Positions 49,801 through 64,000 of a stretch of DNA of 64,000 bases are shown piece by piece. Source of the stretch: Phoebastria nigripes (Eukaryota; Chordata; Aves; Procellariiformes; Diomedeidae); the NCBI GenBank assembly GCA_035582835.1, contig JAYKAV010000283.1, forward strand, positions 1-64,000, given 5' to 3'. The notes below the pieces were generated by a model. It was not told the origin of the DNA. It did no database searches and was given only the letters and a program-made list of their open reading frames with translations. Position 1 is the first letter of the stretch; each line of letters opens with the position of its first letter. Made by a program: the position numbers and the translations under genes.

Positions 49801-52800
49801 AACTGAGGTGTTGTATTTCCTCTTCCTCCCTTCTTATACCAGTTTATACATCTTCTGTACAATACATTTAAAAGTACTTTATATACCTTGATTTAGGATA
49901 GATCTGTCTGTCCTGAGGAATGACAGAAGGAAGAGGGAGAAAACAGTTCTTGAGTCAGGCCACCCTCACCACTCTCCCACAGAACNCAGTGCTGGAGGAA
50001 AACACTATTTCTGTGACACGACTTTTCTCCTCTTTGTGGAGCAGGGATGGAGACTTCAGGCCCTTTACACACACAGGCTCTTTCCACTCCCACACAGGAA
50101 TTGGAGCTGGCAGTTAATGCTCTGTGCAAAGGCTAGGGATTGCTTGATAATAAAACAATAGTTACAAAAAAAAAAAGGAAGGAACCCCCCTTTTTAACAA
50201 AACTTTNTATTTCTCTGAAGCATTTCCTTTTCCTAGGACAAACAATGAATATATTCTGTGAAACAGGTTTAATTATAAGGCTTCAATACCAATGCATCCT
50301 GAAAAGACCCCTGTTCCACTGGCAAATGCCAAACAATCTCCAAAAATGTGAAGGAAACTGAAAAACTTGGAAGGACTGAGGGTAAGTATACACTAAAACA
50401 TGCACACAGATAATGTGTTACAATTGCTCCCTTCATGTTTCCTGCTGCTGGACAACTGCCAGAAACAGAGGTATTGAAACATCATGAAGAAACTTGTTTT
50501 CACAAGATTTCTAATAGAGGGCTGTAGGTTCAGACACAAAGGAGAGTTCCTACGTGCATTCCCAACCTGGGCATGTTCAGCAAACTGAACTCCTGAAACT
50601 TTGGCAGTTCATTCATCAAAACTCAGAGCTTTTTTCCCCACTTGAAAAGGTTTTTTGTTTCTTTATTTTCTTTTTTATGGCTAACCTTTTGCCTCCTTTT
50701 GTGAGGCAGTTTTCTATCCCTGTTTCATCTCCTCTTCTCCGGCTCTTTAGCTTTGCCATTAATCTGCAATAGGCAAACTTGTCAAATGTCACCAACACCC
50801 AAAATGTAATTACAGCAGACTTGAATTTTCCTTCTTTCTTTTTATCAAATATGTGGCTCTGACTTTCAGCGTGACTGAAAACGACTCTTTTCTAAAGAAA
50901 TGTAATTCTAAAACCAAATACAGCTTGAACTATCAGCATTTGGTTTGGAGCTCTGGCATCTAAGTCCTAAGCCTCTATTTTAATACTCAGAGGCATGTTC
51001 AGAAAAATGGTACAAGAGAATCAGAATGCAACTTTTGTGGATTCTGAATTTTTCAATATACTGTATTATAAAGCAACATGTCATGTACCTGTAGTAATCA
51101 CAGTTTCACTGGGAGCAACGGACATCTTGATATCTCATACTAGTTATTTAGGAAGGAGGCACTTTTTGAGCTGTTTTCTGGAACCAGAATTGTTCTCATG
51201 ACCTGATCTTATTCCTAATTTAGCCCTGAGCATACTTCTGTTAGTTACTTCACTGACTTCATGAATATCTGGCTACTGCCACAGACTCCTATATTAAGGA
51301 GACCCAAGAAAGCAAGCCCCGACTTCTTCCAAACGGCAACAGAGTTTCCCCAGAGCCCATCACAGCTTCCCAGCTCAGGATGTGGATATGTCCCACCACA
51401 CAACCCCAACCACAGCTTCCCTGCCCAACAGCAGAGACTGCCCCCACTGACTTGGAGCCAGCCTGCAAGGAGGACTGGAGGGTTAGTGAACCAAAATGAG
51501 AGTTGTGTCTTTGGACAACTTCAGCAATAGCATTCTGCACCAAAGTCTCTCTCTGGCTCTGTACAGTGAAAAACTCTTTCACGAAAACCCCATGGAAAGA
51601 ATGGGTTTCTATTATCAAGCCATTAAATCCGTGTTTAAGAGGATGGCTATCCAAATAACAGGCATGTGAACTTATAAAAACAATCATGTTTCGACTGGCA
51701 AAACACTCAGGAATATTTGGTTAGACTTTGAAGGCTGCTTCAGACACTTTCACCTTCTCCCCATCTTGGGCTTGTTCAAAATTGTTGCGACTCAGGGCAG
51801 CATGAATCTGCCCCAAAAGTCAGGGAGCGACAATAACTGGTTTCTTGAGCAGAAGCTCACATCTGTAAGTATAGCAAGCTGTAACTCAGGGGGGTTTGTG
51901 TTGGTTTTGGTTTTTTTCCTGTCTGAACACCTCAGATCTGCTTTATTGTAAGTTGGGAACTGCAGTTACATGGGATTGGCTTTATGAAGCACATTTCCAG
52001 TGTGTACAGTAATAATTTGGCATTGCTAATTATGGCCACACTGTTGTTCTATGTGAAAGACAGTAGTTATATTTTGAGAGTTTTCTAACAAAGCTCTCTT
52101 GCATATGAAGTGTTAAACAGGCTCTGTGGCATCTGAAACATTAATAATTCAGACTCATTCAGTCCAAAAAACACAACACATGACTAACAGCTGTCAAGTA
52201 TGTGACATCACCCTTCAATTATACAATATAATCATTTATGGTTTAATGATGTGTTCAGTAAAATGAACAATCCACAGTAAAGCACAGAAACTTAAAGGTG
52301 ACATCCAGATAAGAGTTCCTCCTGAGCTGTTAATTTATATTTTCTGGAAGCACTGGGAATTTGCAGTTCTCAGCACAGCAAGGCCTTTCTGAAATGACAT
52401 TAACTTTCAGCAAGTAGTCATTAACCACACAATTGGTCCAAGATCACATATTAGGCTGCTGTGTACTATGTGAGAAACTCAAATTCTGCTCTGAAAAATA
52501 CAGAGATCCTTTTTTTTTGTTTCAGTGAAGTGAAGCTCTTAACACTTCTTAGTCATTACTGTGTTGGTTATGCAAATACAATAATCAACACATAAATTTT
52601 CTGTTTTGGGCGGCAGATAAATTTACAGTCCCCTAGAAGAAACAGCAGAAAGCAATGGTTGGAAAGGGTAAGCACAGGCATATAGTTTACTTGCTTATAA
52701 TTTTGACAATAAGGAGTTTAACTGTTCTCACTGTCTAGTCTGGAAAATAGGAAAATTTATCTACATTTTTATTCACCAAACTGCTGAGTACAAGAGGGAA

Positions 52801-55800
52801 AGCGAAACTGAACATACAGGCACAAATGGAATGAGATGTTCTATGGGAAGCAGAATTTAGCCTGATTACCTTTGGCTTTGTGTTTTGTGGCTGGATTATC
52901 TCATATGTAATCAGGCATGAGACCTGACTGAAGCTTTTCTTGCAGCTGGGCCACTCGGAGTCCTCTTTCTCATTCCTTCCCCTTAATGTGGATTCTTTGG
53001 GATATAAAAACACAGCCCACCCTGCAGCCTTTCTGTCAGCAGGGCACTGAACTTGATTTCACTCTCCAAACACCTATTCTCCTTAAACTTCTAAGGTCTT
53101 AATTTTTTTTTTTTTTTTTTTTGACTTAAACACTGGTTGAAACAACTGACGGGTTCAAAAGTTACCGGGAGGATAACATGAGCTATTTACTGACCTGTTC
53201 ACTCACTGACGGATGAGCAGGCAATTTCTGACCCACNCTGTACCTGAAAGCCAGTCCCATGGAGCGGACAAACTGCAATTGGTGCTGTTCTCAGGCTTCA
53301 TCGAGTGCTTACAAAATCTGACAGGAGAGTAAAAGGAAGTTCCCTGACACTGTGATTCAGTTTGGGCATCTGCTGCAAAGACGTCTTTGGCCTACGCCCT
53401 AGCTTCTAGAAGAAATACTTCAGCTTCTGATACATGAATATGCTGAAGGAGCAGCATTTTGACCAGTGAACTTTCCCTGTTATTCCTGCTGCAACTATTT
53501 CCTCTCTTTCTAGCTTTTTCAATTGATATTAAAAGAATGTGAAGAAATTGCAACTATACATGAAAAAGATTGTCCATTTTCTAACAGCAGCAGCAATTCC
53601 ACATTTTCTGCAATGGTGAGAGGAAAAAAAACCAAACCAAACCAACCACCCAACCCTTTAGCTTGAAAGCCATTCACTTGCCTAAAGATAAAACCTTACA
53701 ATCTGAGGAGAGATGCGAGGGAAGCTTCATCTTCAAAGAAAATAATGAGCTGCAAGATGCCCCTATTTAAGATACCACACAAAATTAGCCACACGATTCT
53801 CATTTTTGGAGAGGAACTAGCTCAAGGGATGCTGCATAAACCAGAATTTAAATAGTGCAATCTTACTGCAGAATGAACATCGAATAGGGCAGGCCAACAG
53901 AGAATAGCAAGGAACTAATGTGTAGCCCTCTACACTTTTTTAATTAAAAGAATCCAGAACAATAAATGTGTCTAAAAAACTCCCAAGAGGCCTGAAAAAG
54001 CTAGATCTCAAGGACAGAAAATCCTTTTCAGATCTGCACCCTTGTAAAGGTCAGCCTTTGCAAGGGTAAAGTTTAAGTCACAAAAATGTTTAGAAACTTG
54101 GCATCCCAGAGCACACAACAACATAAACTCCTGCTTGTAGACTACAAATAACCACTACCTTTTATTAAAATGCCATAAGGCCAGTTATGCTGGGTCTTCA
54201 CACTGGGGTGTGCAGAGCACTTGCGGTGTGTATGTTAATTCAAACAGTATTACCAAAAAAACCCCGAGCCCTCAGCTTCTTCTTTGGAGGAGATGGGGGA
54301 AGTTGCTCCCTACTAATCTTTGTGCAAAGGGCAGCTTTGAGCCAAAACCCTCTGTCTGCCACTGCCATGTACAATATAGTCTGTCCTGTAGATAGAGGTT
54401 CACATAACCTTGGCAAACTAAGTCTGGGAAGTTGTGTTTTAATCCAAAAACCTGAATGGACAGTTTTGTCCACTGCCTTAGTCAAGAGCTACAATAATAT
54501 CTTCAGCAGCAGCCTGACAACAAATGAACCTGAGCGACTCCATCAGATGCAGCTAAGACTTTTGTCTCAGATTAGAGCAGTGCTCCAAAAAGTGACATCC
54601 AGCCAAAACACTCTGTGAGCTTATAAAGCTTCAAGACAGGATGTTGTCTTGCCTAGAATTTGAAATAGAAGTTATTACAAACTACATGTGAAGATGAGCA
54701 CAGGGCAGGGTGGAAGGGATAAGATACCTTCTAAGGATCAAGTACCAAACATGGAAGTGCAGCAGGCCTGGAGGACTTATGATGGGAGACGCTGCTGTCC
54801 AGAGTGAACCCTCCAGGTGGGAACTAAGCATAGTAGATGACAGAAAGAGATATTTTGTGGATGGCCATTGGCTTGTCTTCTTTCAGAGACAGAGGAAGAA
54901 AAAATCACATCAATATGACATTTGCAGGTAACCACACCTACTGACAAAGTTGTCAGTGGCACATGAGCATCTGACTGATCAGCTAGCTTTTGATTCTGCT
55001 TGTAATGGTCAAAATGGTCTGCTTCAACTTGTAATAGTCAAAATTATATGCATACTCAAACATATACACACATACATATATGCCAATGCAGTAGATTACA
55101 GCTGACAGCTTTCTGAAAGCTACCAAAGTCCAGATAAGATGGAAGCCTGTTCAAGCTGTTGTAGATATTTCATCTGATTTCTATCACAGCTAAAACTTTG
55201 TATGAAGCCACGTTAAGGAACAGCATCCTAAAATGAAAGACTGAACTGCCACCAAGCACTGTGGACTTGCAGGTGCTAAAGAATATTTTGGGGTGAGGGC
55301 TACAGAAGGAAGGGGCTGGGAAGAACAAGACAAACAAAATTCTTCCTCAGTATCATGTCTCCAGGGCTGATGTTGCTATTTTCTGTTTAGTCCTGGACTG
55401 GAAAGTGAAAATACGGTGTGTTTGAATTTGCAGGATTTCATGTTCTTTAAGAAATCAATGCCATCTTCCTCTCCAGGAGCCAGACTAACACTGCCTTCTC
55501 CCACCTCCCTTATAGGGCTTACAAAATGGTGGAAGAAATTTGACTGATTTAACTGCAGCAACATAACTGTCAGGTACTTGTAGCTGTGATTGTCAAGGGT
55601 TTAATCTGAATCCAAGGCAGAAGCCAGGGACTAAGTGTGAATTTGCTAAATCTCCCATTTGCTGCTCTTCCCTCTGTCGGACCCTGAGGTTTGAGCTCAC
55701 CTAAACTTGTATTATTGACCACTGTGAATGGTTGATACAACAGGAACACAGGAATGCTGAGAAACAGCTTTGGGGACGATGCTGAGATTGACCTGAATTC

Positions 55801-58800
55801 CAGGGTTTGCACTGAAGTACCACACCCCCAAAATGCATCCTCCACAAACTGCACTTCCATCCCACTTGACTCTTCTATGGAGAAGCATGTCCACATGATC
55901 GCCCACACCCACACAGGCATATGGCCTGCTTCACACATGCAGGGCTTGTGCTCCACCCTTCTCCTGTCACCCAGTCACCACTGGCAAAATTAAATGTTTC
56001 ATTTACAGCAGGGATTGGGAAGAAGGAAGGGATAGGAGAGAAAATAAGAGTAGGAGAGAGCAAAAAACCAGACTGAATATTCTGGTGCCTCCTCTCATCC
56101 TCTACAATCTGTCCACAGTCATTTTTACCTCCACAGCTAGATCATGCTGGAGACATTCTCTGGGACCCAGACAATAATGTTAATAGAGACCATACCAGAC
56201 TTGCTCTTTTTAGACCACTTCCCAATCCCCCATAGAAAAAGGTGGCTAAAATCTTCCCTAGGATTCAAACTCCTTGAGTATTCTCCACAGACCAGGATTT
56301 CCTTGGATTTGAGGCTCCAGCAAAACGATCTTGTTCTTTTTCTCTGTGTACCAGCCAGAGTGCATTTTGATCATATGATCTCTCTGAAATTGCTACGAGC
56401 CTAACAGCAGGCTGCACAGCAATTGCACACAGTTTAACTCCTGCTCACTACTGTAACTCCAGTTTGACAGTTCATATTGAACTATTTTAGCTAAACCCAG
56501 ATTACAGTCATTCAGGTTTTCCGCTGCCTGAACTGATAAAAAAAGCATCCACACACAAAAAACCATGCTGGCTTAATCAAAACAGTGCAACAGCAGACTT
56601 ACAGCTAAAACTCTGCATACAGGCAATTCCTAAGAACACCACAATGCCCTGCATCCTTTGCCCCTGTTTATGTGCTCAGTGCATCACTCTTGGGCGCTTC
56701 TTCCAAGAATCTTTTCTCAGGAATCAAACTGCCATATGTGCTAACATGTCTGTGTAGTCCAAAAACTTCTGAAACAGGAGTAATCGGCAAGGAGAGAAAC
56801 TTCCTGCACAGATAAAAACAGCAATGGAAATGTGGTTGAACCTGATCACTTTAAAATGTAGCTGGAGGAGCAGGCTGACAGGCAGACAGACAGGACAGCT
56901 TTGGCTTCCTCAAAGAACAAAGCCAAAAATTTCATAACATTTACTAGAATTGATATGTTGCACAGAGATACTTTTTGCCTCATTATTAATTATTTACTAT
57001 CTAATAGTATACCTTACCATGCAAGATAAGACAGTTTCTTACCGTCTTTGGCCCTACCAGCCACAGGTTTTACATCACACCTTTGGTTTTTCTTCTTGAC
57101 TTTTACATGTCGTAATTTCTGCTTTGTACAGTTCAGTATTTCTCTTTTATTATTTTTGTTACTTTTGAAATTGTAAAGTATTTTTCCTTTGCCACTGAAT
57201 TGAGATGCTTTATTACCAGCTAATCCCATTTCCTGAATGTGCACTCATGACTTTCTGGCTTTTACCATTAGACTTAGGAGCTAAACAGAAACTTCTTATT
57301 TCAAAAAGTAATTATTCAACTTTTCAAAATAAATCCAGTACATTTAGTTTTGTTTGACTGTCTCAGAATTAAGTAGCAATTTATTATATTTTGTTTGGAT
57401 TATTAGTTAATATATCATATTACCAACTCAAAAGTTATTTTACCTGTCTGGTAACTGGTGTGCAATTTTTAGTCTACCAAGTACTTGGAAGTGATTAGCA
57501 AAGCTAGATGAAAAAAAAACCTAAAAAAGTATATTAACCAATAACTAAAATAATCTTTATGATAAGAAGGTGTAATATTGCTTCATATGGTTCATAAACA
57601 CTCTAAATGAAGTCCAAAATTGAACTTTAATACTTGAAGTGATTCATTTTACACACCTCAGTTAAAACTTCTGCATCGTGCTGCATGACTCAAAATTACC
57701 CTCGAGACTAGAACTTCATGCAACAAAGCTCTTTAATATTAAACTTTTATTCGAGTGACTGGCACAAATGGTCAGGTTCATCAAGGGGTTCAAAGCACCT
57801 GCAGCTCGCCACGGCCCTCTCCCCTCTCTTTATGACTTCATCCAGCCCCAATTATATGGCCTAAGAAAGACAAATCTCAAGCTTTCCATTTACCCTTCTG
57901 AAATCCATTTTATATTATTAGATTCTCTTATTTCAAATGCCACATCAAATATGGTTCAGCGTCATTTTACTGCAGTGAAGCACAAGTCATATTTCATTAT
58001 GTTACCCAATAATTACATTGTTTGTCTGCCAGTTCACTCCCATGAACATGTCATTTTGAAAAACTCTGCTGTGAGAGGCTCCTCTTATACACGCTGAAAG
58101 GAGCAAACAAGACGCAGAGCCCTGAAATGACGTTGAGCACTTTTTGATTCTGTTTGCAAGGCTGATATGTATCAGGACATATGGCAGCATTCAAAACACT
58201 ACATGCTTCATATCAGTAGGCTATGTTCTAGCTATCTGCTTCTGGCTATTAAAAGCTGTGTTCAAATTTGACTATCACTTGAATCCATTTGAATTCGTTA
58301 TTAGACAGACTTTTGTAACTGTGGAAAAGTCCTCGTCACATAGAAAAAGTATCTTCCATATCAGAATTATTAATAAATTAGAGCTAGAAACCTTCTTTTC
58401 CAAATGTTGGAAACAACAGAATGTGTACATCACTTTCTTTTTTTTCAGTTACACACATTAAAAGCATGTACAGGCCTACATAGATTCATCTTCAGATGTG
58501 ACTGAACGGTGTAAGACTGAGGACACATTGTGGTTGCTTCAAAACAATTCAATCCCATTACCCATGTCTCTTTTGGGCACTGTGTGATGTGGTGTGCACA
58601 CTGCCATGAGCCTGGAATGCATAAACACGTGTGCAGGAGCACACTTGGCACTAAAGCATCAAAAAAGCACATGCCTCTTTACCTGCACCTACATACAACG
58701 GCTGAGTGACCTGTGTGTTTAAACGCCATACTGAATGAAGGCTTCTGGTAAGGAGAAAATTGGGGGGATAAATGATAGTGGACTGGCAAAGATTAATGCT

Positions 58801-60580
58801 AGCCTTGACAGAAGACCCTCCCTAGATTCCCTTTATTATCAATGGAGAAGGGTGGTCTGGAGCAAAAGCCTCGATGTCGAGATTTTGACTTACCCTCTCG
58901 AATGAGGAGTCTTATTCTCCATCAGTTATGCAAAGGGTTTAACCTCAGAATGCTTACACCAAGCCCTGTATCTCTTCTTTTTGAGCATGGCCTTCACTCA
59001 AACATGCATATAATTATAATTATACACAGTGTGAATAGCCAATGGAATTACTTACGTCTTTAAAGTTAGGGACACGTGTAAATATTGATTCTGGGCTTGA
59101 GCATGGTTATACATGCTGGGTCTTGTTTGCTTTACTAGACCAATGTTACCCTTTGTGAATACTCATCAATATTAACAACTTTTTGTGAGCTCTCAGTTGT
59201 TGTAAGAGGCAGAGAACCCAGTTTCTGCCTTGCAATAAGGCAGGTACCTTCTGCAGTTGTCTGCGAGCAGCTCATGCTTGCTAAGTACTGGCAACTCTCA
59301 AATTTTTGGGGTGGGGAGAAGCACTTGCATGAGATTTATGTGATAACAGACTCTCCATGGGATGATTTTTCTCCAGAGTGAAGACTGGTATCTTTGCACA
59401 GCTCAAAAGCGAGCTTGAGAAAACAGTGATGAAAGTGTATAATTTCTACATGTGAAGTGGCACTGTCTTATTCACTGCCTCTCATTTTTCACTTTGCTAT
59501 TAGTGTTAAGGCAATACCAAGGCTACCCATTTCTGGAGGGAACCGGTGGTCTCCTGGGTGACTGTTCTGCATAATGACAAGTTCATCCATGACATCTGCG
59601 ACTGGGAATACTCAGCCCCAAATAGATCCACTCCCACGTAACTGCACTGAGGCACAGGCTCATTTCAGATGCATGAAAAAGGCAAGTGAAATAAATGTAT
59701 TATCTCATTTAAAATGCATACAGTCCCAGGAAGCAGGATAGATTGTAGGTGTCACTAAACACTGCATAGTAAATAAATCATATTTGCAATGCAAGACACT
59801 TCAGCTAGCCAAAGCCTGAGGTGTTTAGGGGTATAGAAACTGAGGGCCTGGATGTTTTCAGGTCTACAAAGCTCAAATCTTAAGTGGCATTTTCAGCCAT
59901 GAAATCACAGTTAAAGGTAGAAGAAGTCCCATCTCTGCTCAGCTACATTTGCAAATGCATAGGAGCCATGGCATACAGACTCTTACATGCACCTCATTGC
60001 TATTCAAAAGAACAGTAATGAGCAAATGGTTCCCAACTGTAATACCCGAGGCTTTTCTCGGCATCGTGTGCACAGTAGTAAATTTTCTTCCAGCCAGGAA
60101 GTGTATGCAAATTCTGCACTCTGTAAACGAGCAGGCTGCTGCCTAACCAGTATTCTCCATTTGTTTATGTCAGCCTCACTGGTGGTAATCCAAGCAGGCT
60201 GGACCCGCACAGGAATCTGCTTCGTGCAAGATACGGAGACACGCTGTTTACTTTGGTTGTCATTTCCTTTGGATGTTTTCCTACAGGAAACAGGAACTTC
60301 CAGGTATCCCGCTATCAAGTTATATAATAACTACTCTTGCTTTATACACTGGAACATATTTCAGTGTATAAAGGTATAAAGTGCCTATTCTGTGCCCAAG
60401 AACTATTGTCTATGAATTCAAGCTGGACCTTGAGAACATTATAAACAGGAAGAAGTAAGGCATTTAAGACTAGTGTACTTATTTTCATAGAAATAAGCAA
60501 GCAAACAAACACAAAGTGGAGGGGCACCAGAGAAGAGATGGAATCTCTCACACTGGAATTATGCAAGACTCAGTTTTACA
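43831..60580. other. Intron-like non-coding DNA
   Basis: About 16.7 kb without a supported gene. Longer frames at 45005-45358, 51261-51687, 54187-54618, 55570-55956 and 57768-58097 lack domains and overlap frames on the other strand. Visible tracts include a TA/T run at about 44843-44860, A-runs at about 49500-49512 and 50166-50176, a 20-base T-run at 53103-53122, an AAACC pentamer repeat at about 53630-53645 and a CA/TA-rich patch at about 55050-55080. Isolated ambiguous bases occur at 49786, 49985, 50207 and 53237. Confidence 0.55.
53103..53122 (+). repeat. Poly-T run of 20
   Basis: Twenty consecutive T. It could be a mononucleotide microsatellite or, read on the minus strand, the A-tail of an old retroposed sequence. 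No body of a retroposed gene was recognised next to it. Confidence 0.7.
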
Positions 60581-60682
60581 GGGCCCGGGATAACCTAATC
60601 TAAGGCCCTGATTTCAGCAGAAGGTTGAGCCGGATTTTCTCCAGATCGTCCCTTCCAACCTCAAATTGTCTATTACTCTCTG
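60581..60682 (+). mobile_element. CR1 LINE 3'-end fragment
   Basis: The stretch GGGATAACCTAATCTAAGG, then AGCAGAAGGTTGAGCCGG, then GTCCCTTCCAACCTCAAATT matches the typical 3' untranslated end of avian CR1 retroposons. The last part (ATTGTCTATTACTC) stands where the short ATTCTATG-type tail repeats belong and is degenerate, so this is an old copy. It is heavily 5'-truncated, as most CR1 copies are. No reverse transcriptase coding remains. Confidence 0.8.
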
Positions 60683-63600
60683 GTAACTTTTATAGTCTGG
60701 TAAATGTTGGTAGAAGATGACAGAAGAATCAGAATTAAAATATATGACTCTAAAATAGTCTTATTGCTAATGCATTTTGAAAAAAATCCTTAATTCCCAT
60801 TGACTATTACTTATGACAGCCCTTAACATAAGTGCTCTGTGGGGCACTCTGCATTTTGTCATTTAAGCACCATGTAAGCCCGTGCATACAATGTTGGCTT
60901 GGACCTAGACTTTTAAAGAAGGCTGAGGAAGGTCACTCAACTCAACTGTGTCTGAGTTTGCATTTAAGACACAGATGCACAGTACTTCCCTGTCGTTATT
61001 TCTACCAGTGTTTCACCTCCTGGGTGAGGGAAACCATTGGATATTGTAGTGATAAAATGTCACCTCTCAAGGTATCAACCTGGAAAGGCACGGTGGGGAG
61101 AGTCTGGTTAATACTGTTTCTCAGACAAATACACCAACTCTCCAGACGGCAACTGAACATTAACAGAAAACCTTGGGTCTCAGTTGGCGCTGAGCTGACA
61201 CCAGACTACTGCCCAGTCCATGTCGCAGCTGGGGTTCCTGAACAGTCACTTTGTAAGAAGACCACCCACCACTTGGGCAGACAGGGCTTCTGAGCTCCTC
61301 AAGCTCTGCAGGGCGAGGAAAACGTGCTACTTCAGGAAGCCACACTTTTCCTTTGTGAGTGGCAGGGTCTCCAGCTTCTTGGGAAGCCAAGATCTCAGCT
61401 GATTCTGGTGTCTTGAAGCTGTGAGAAACAGTCCTCCTAGAGCCATTTAAAGAGAGTTCCCACAAGCACTAAGCCCTCATCTGCAAGGCACTGCAGCTGC
61501 CTGCTCCAAGCACTGCCCGAAGCTCAGTCCTGGGCCACAGCTATTTCCTCTCAGGTGCTTCATATCCATAAGCAACTTCTGCTCCTGTTTGGGACAGAAT
61601 GCAGAGATCAAGTGACAGAACATCACCACATCTCTATTTGAAAGTGAGTTTTAACCTTCCTTAAAGATGAAATCCCTATGTGGTTCCCTGACACACAGAC
61701 CATCTTCTATGGCTTTGATGTGGAGTTTGGTTCCATACTGAGTGCTGGTGCATTTAACCTGTTATTGACATAACTGTCTGATTTTTACCATCCCTAATAA
61801 TCCAGATAGAACAATGTTCATACAAAAATATGCCGTAGTCTCCTATGACTGAAGAAATTACTTTCCATTCCTTGCTATGTTTTCCTCTTAAGCCTACATG
61901 CTGGCCTCATACCTGCACTGGACTGAATTGAGTTAGGGGCAAACTGCATAGACTGTCTGGAGTACAATGAAAACAGCTGATATACTCAGTTGAAGAGCTT
62001 TTATAGTGACTTTGAATAATACACCTAACTTAATTATTTTAAAATGGACTTAAACTAGGCTGATTTCCAGAAACAAAACATTTCAATACGGGTAAGAAAG
62101 GCCAGTAAAAAAGTAAGAAAGTTAAAGACTAGCCAACACTCATAAAAGTAACAGACGGTAAAAATTAGAGTGCAGTAGGGTTTGTAAAATTCCCACTAAA
62201 CTTTTTGGTATTAGCTGAACTTACGTTCTTTGCAAATCTCCAAGTCTTGACACAAAAACAAGAAGATAAAAATTAAGAAACAAACAGTTACAAATAAAAG
62301 TGATTTCTCTCCCTACCAGATGATTCTCTTGCAGTCAGTATTAGCAAACAGGCAGGTAAGACTCAGCCTTTTGTATCTGATGGGAAGTGTATCACGGGAA
62401 TTCTGATGAGAGACATGAATGTACAGTATCAAGCTTTTGTAATGGAGAAGACAGGACGTCAGCCACACAGAATTAATGCTATTAATGGAGAAGCGTTTCC
62501 CTGGAGAAGTGGGAATAGCTATACTTGAAAGCTGGAAGAAGGGAGAGATGTCTCAGTGTCAGGATGGAAGAAGCCTCCTAGGCCTGCTCATGGGGCAGAG
62601 AGCCGGAAGGCGTCTTCTGCGCTGCGCTAGTACAGCCTGGCGAGCTGTCACGCTCAGCACCCAGAATGCTGAGATGCCTGATGTTTTGGGGAACACACTG
62701 AAAGCAAGGTCAAGGAGGTCTGTGGCCATTCAAGAACTGCATCATGCTTTTGATAAAAGAGCAGTAGCAACAATGATCGTGCCAAACTGGCATTTGTGTG
62801 ATTTTACTAATTAGGTTGATGCCCCTACATACACCTTGCTTTTTTAATTCCAACTTGGCAGAAGAGCTCATGATGAGATGAGGAAAATGCGAGTCTGATA
62901 TCCTAGGATCCCTTCTGGATTTGGTGAACTACTCTCAGCATGGCTCTGGGATGTGTGTGTGATCAGGTGGGTGTGAGATATAATATACCTGAACCTTTAC
63001 AAGTATTATGTACAACAACAAAGGTGTGTAAGACAGGGTCAGAAGAAAAACAGGTCTGTTGTAAGACTGAATTTCTTTAAATTGACAAATAATGCTATTT
63101 CACAGTAGTGGTTCTGCCTCAAACAAGAGCATAGTTTCCTTTAGTCTTTCCTATTTTAGTAATTACGTGTGAATGTCTCCCTCAGTAGAAGAGAAAGGCT
63201 ATTCCTGACATGGCCTCTCTCCAATATTCAGGCTTGCTTTCTAAATTCCAAAGCATAAGGGAATGAACACTGATAGAAGAGGAGTGCAGATCAAGTATTC
63301 TTCTGATGCTTGCTCGTGGCCTTATTTTCTCCTTTAGAGACTAGACCAGGAAGTTTGCCTAACCTCACCTCACACCTATCATTAGCTCTTCTTTATTTTG
63401 TCCTCCAAGAAGTACGTGACTGATCACATGAATATAAATGGCACCAAACTGATTCAGAGGTTTTAGCCTCTCTACACATTGCAGATACAGTGAGGAGGCA
63501 CTGAAAGGCTGCTTGCCTTGGCAGACAAGTATGAACCATCTCACATTAAGCTGCCATGGAAGAACTGGTTAAGCAGCCTAAATATGAGGGCTGCAGGTGA

Positions 63601-64000
63601 TATCGATGACTTGGCTCCCATGCTTCTGGGTTGTGCAGGAAGCATCTGGGAGTGGCATCAGGCAGCCACAGTGGGCAGCCATATCAGGCACCTAGTAAGA
63701 GAAACCTCTCAGAAGGACACCTGATCTGGGGCTTCTCCGGTCCAGGTCTGATTCATCAAGTTGCGCTACAATGCAACCTAAATTATTGCTGGAAACAAGT
63801 TGTTTGCTTTAACTGGGAAGCAGCAGTATACTTTAGTAGCATTAATCCACTTGTCGTCACCAGCAGTACAGATCTACTTGAGCTTTACAGACTAAGTTTG
63901 GGCTTTAGGTAGCCTTTAGTTTTATTCTCTCACACTGCGTTTCTACCTGTCTCCTCCCTTTAGTAGTGGAACAGAAAGAGAGGAAAATGACCCTGTTCTT
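60683..64000. other. Intron-like non-coding DNA to the right edge
   Basis: No supported gene. The frame at 60832-61293 has no recognisable domain and overlaps an open frame on the other strand, as do the small frames near 62476-62814 and 63518-63912. No repeats other than short A/T runs were recognised. Confidence 0.55.

Noticed and set aside
51289..51687. 132-residue minus-strand frame
   Set aside because: No family resemblance was seen and it overlaps a + strand frame over the same bases. It has no splice support.
54187..54618. 143-residue open frame on the + strand
   Set aside because: No domain or repeated pattern was recognised, and it overlaps a minus-strand frame. It is explained by chance in a low-stop stretch.
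60832..61293. 153-residue open frame on the + strand
   Set aside because: The composition looks random, there is no recognisable motif, and an overlapping open frame exists on the other strand.

Overview
This window is vertebrate genomic DNA, most likely from a bird. It is AT-rich and has very low coding density. A CR1 LINE 3' tail lies near 60.6 kb. Two copies of an LTR that I recognise as a common avian ERV-L type (starting TGTCCTGGTT, about 560 bp) are present. One short exon on the minus strand has clean splice sites. Isolated ambiguous bases (n) suggest a draft assembly. No bacterial-style genes, operons, CRISPR arrays or RNA genes are visible.

Layout. (1) Positions 1-2639 are the 3' part of an env-less, class III (ERV-L-like) endogenous retrovirus on the + strand. 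It contains a decayed pol (end of reverse transcriptase, RNase H, integrase), a short non-coding 3' internal region with a polypurine tract, and a complete 3' LTR. The 5' half lies outside the window. (2) Positions 2640-14689 look like intron, with no supported exon. (3) Positions 14690-14840 (minus strand) are a 151-bp internal exon encoding an acidic, Ser-Gly-rich segment with a Cys-x5-Cys loop. It matches the glycosaminoglycan-attachment region of the GPC3/GPC5 glypican subfamily and is most like GPC5. (4) Positions 14841-35276 are again intron-like, with small hairpins, G-quadruplex-capable tracts and a GC-richer patch at about 33.2-34.0 kb. (5) Positions 35277-35837 are a solo LTR of the same ERV family with a perfect 5-bp target-site duplication (TCTAT). 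(6) Positions 35838-64000 are intron-like, with a candidate conserved noncoding segment (about 43.56-43.83 kb), polypyrimidine and microsatellite tracts, and the CR1 tail.

Taken together, the window is probably the inside of a very large glypican gene (GPC5 introns are known to be huge) transcribed on the minus strand, with both retroviral insertions antisense to it. Nearly all long open frames are chance frames without domain signatures. I found no clearly novel biological system. The most interesting signals are the glypican exon, the complementary CpG decay of a CRE-like site in the two LTRs, and a cluster of A/G differences between the two LTRs.
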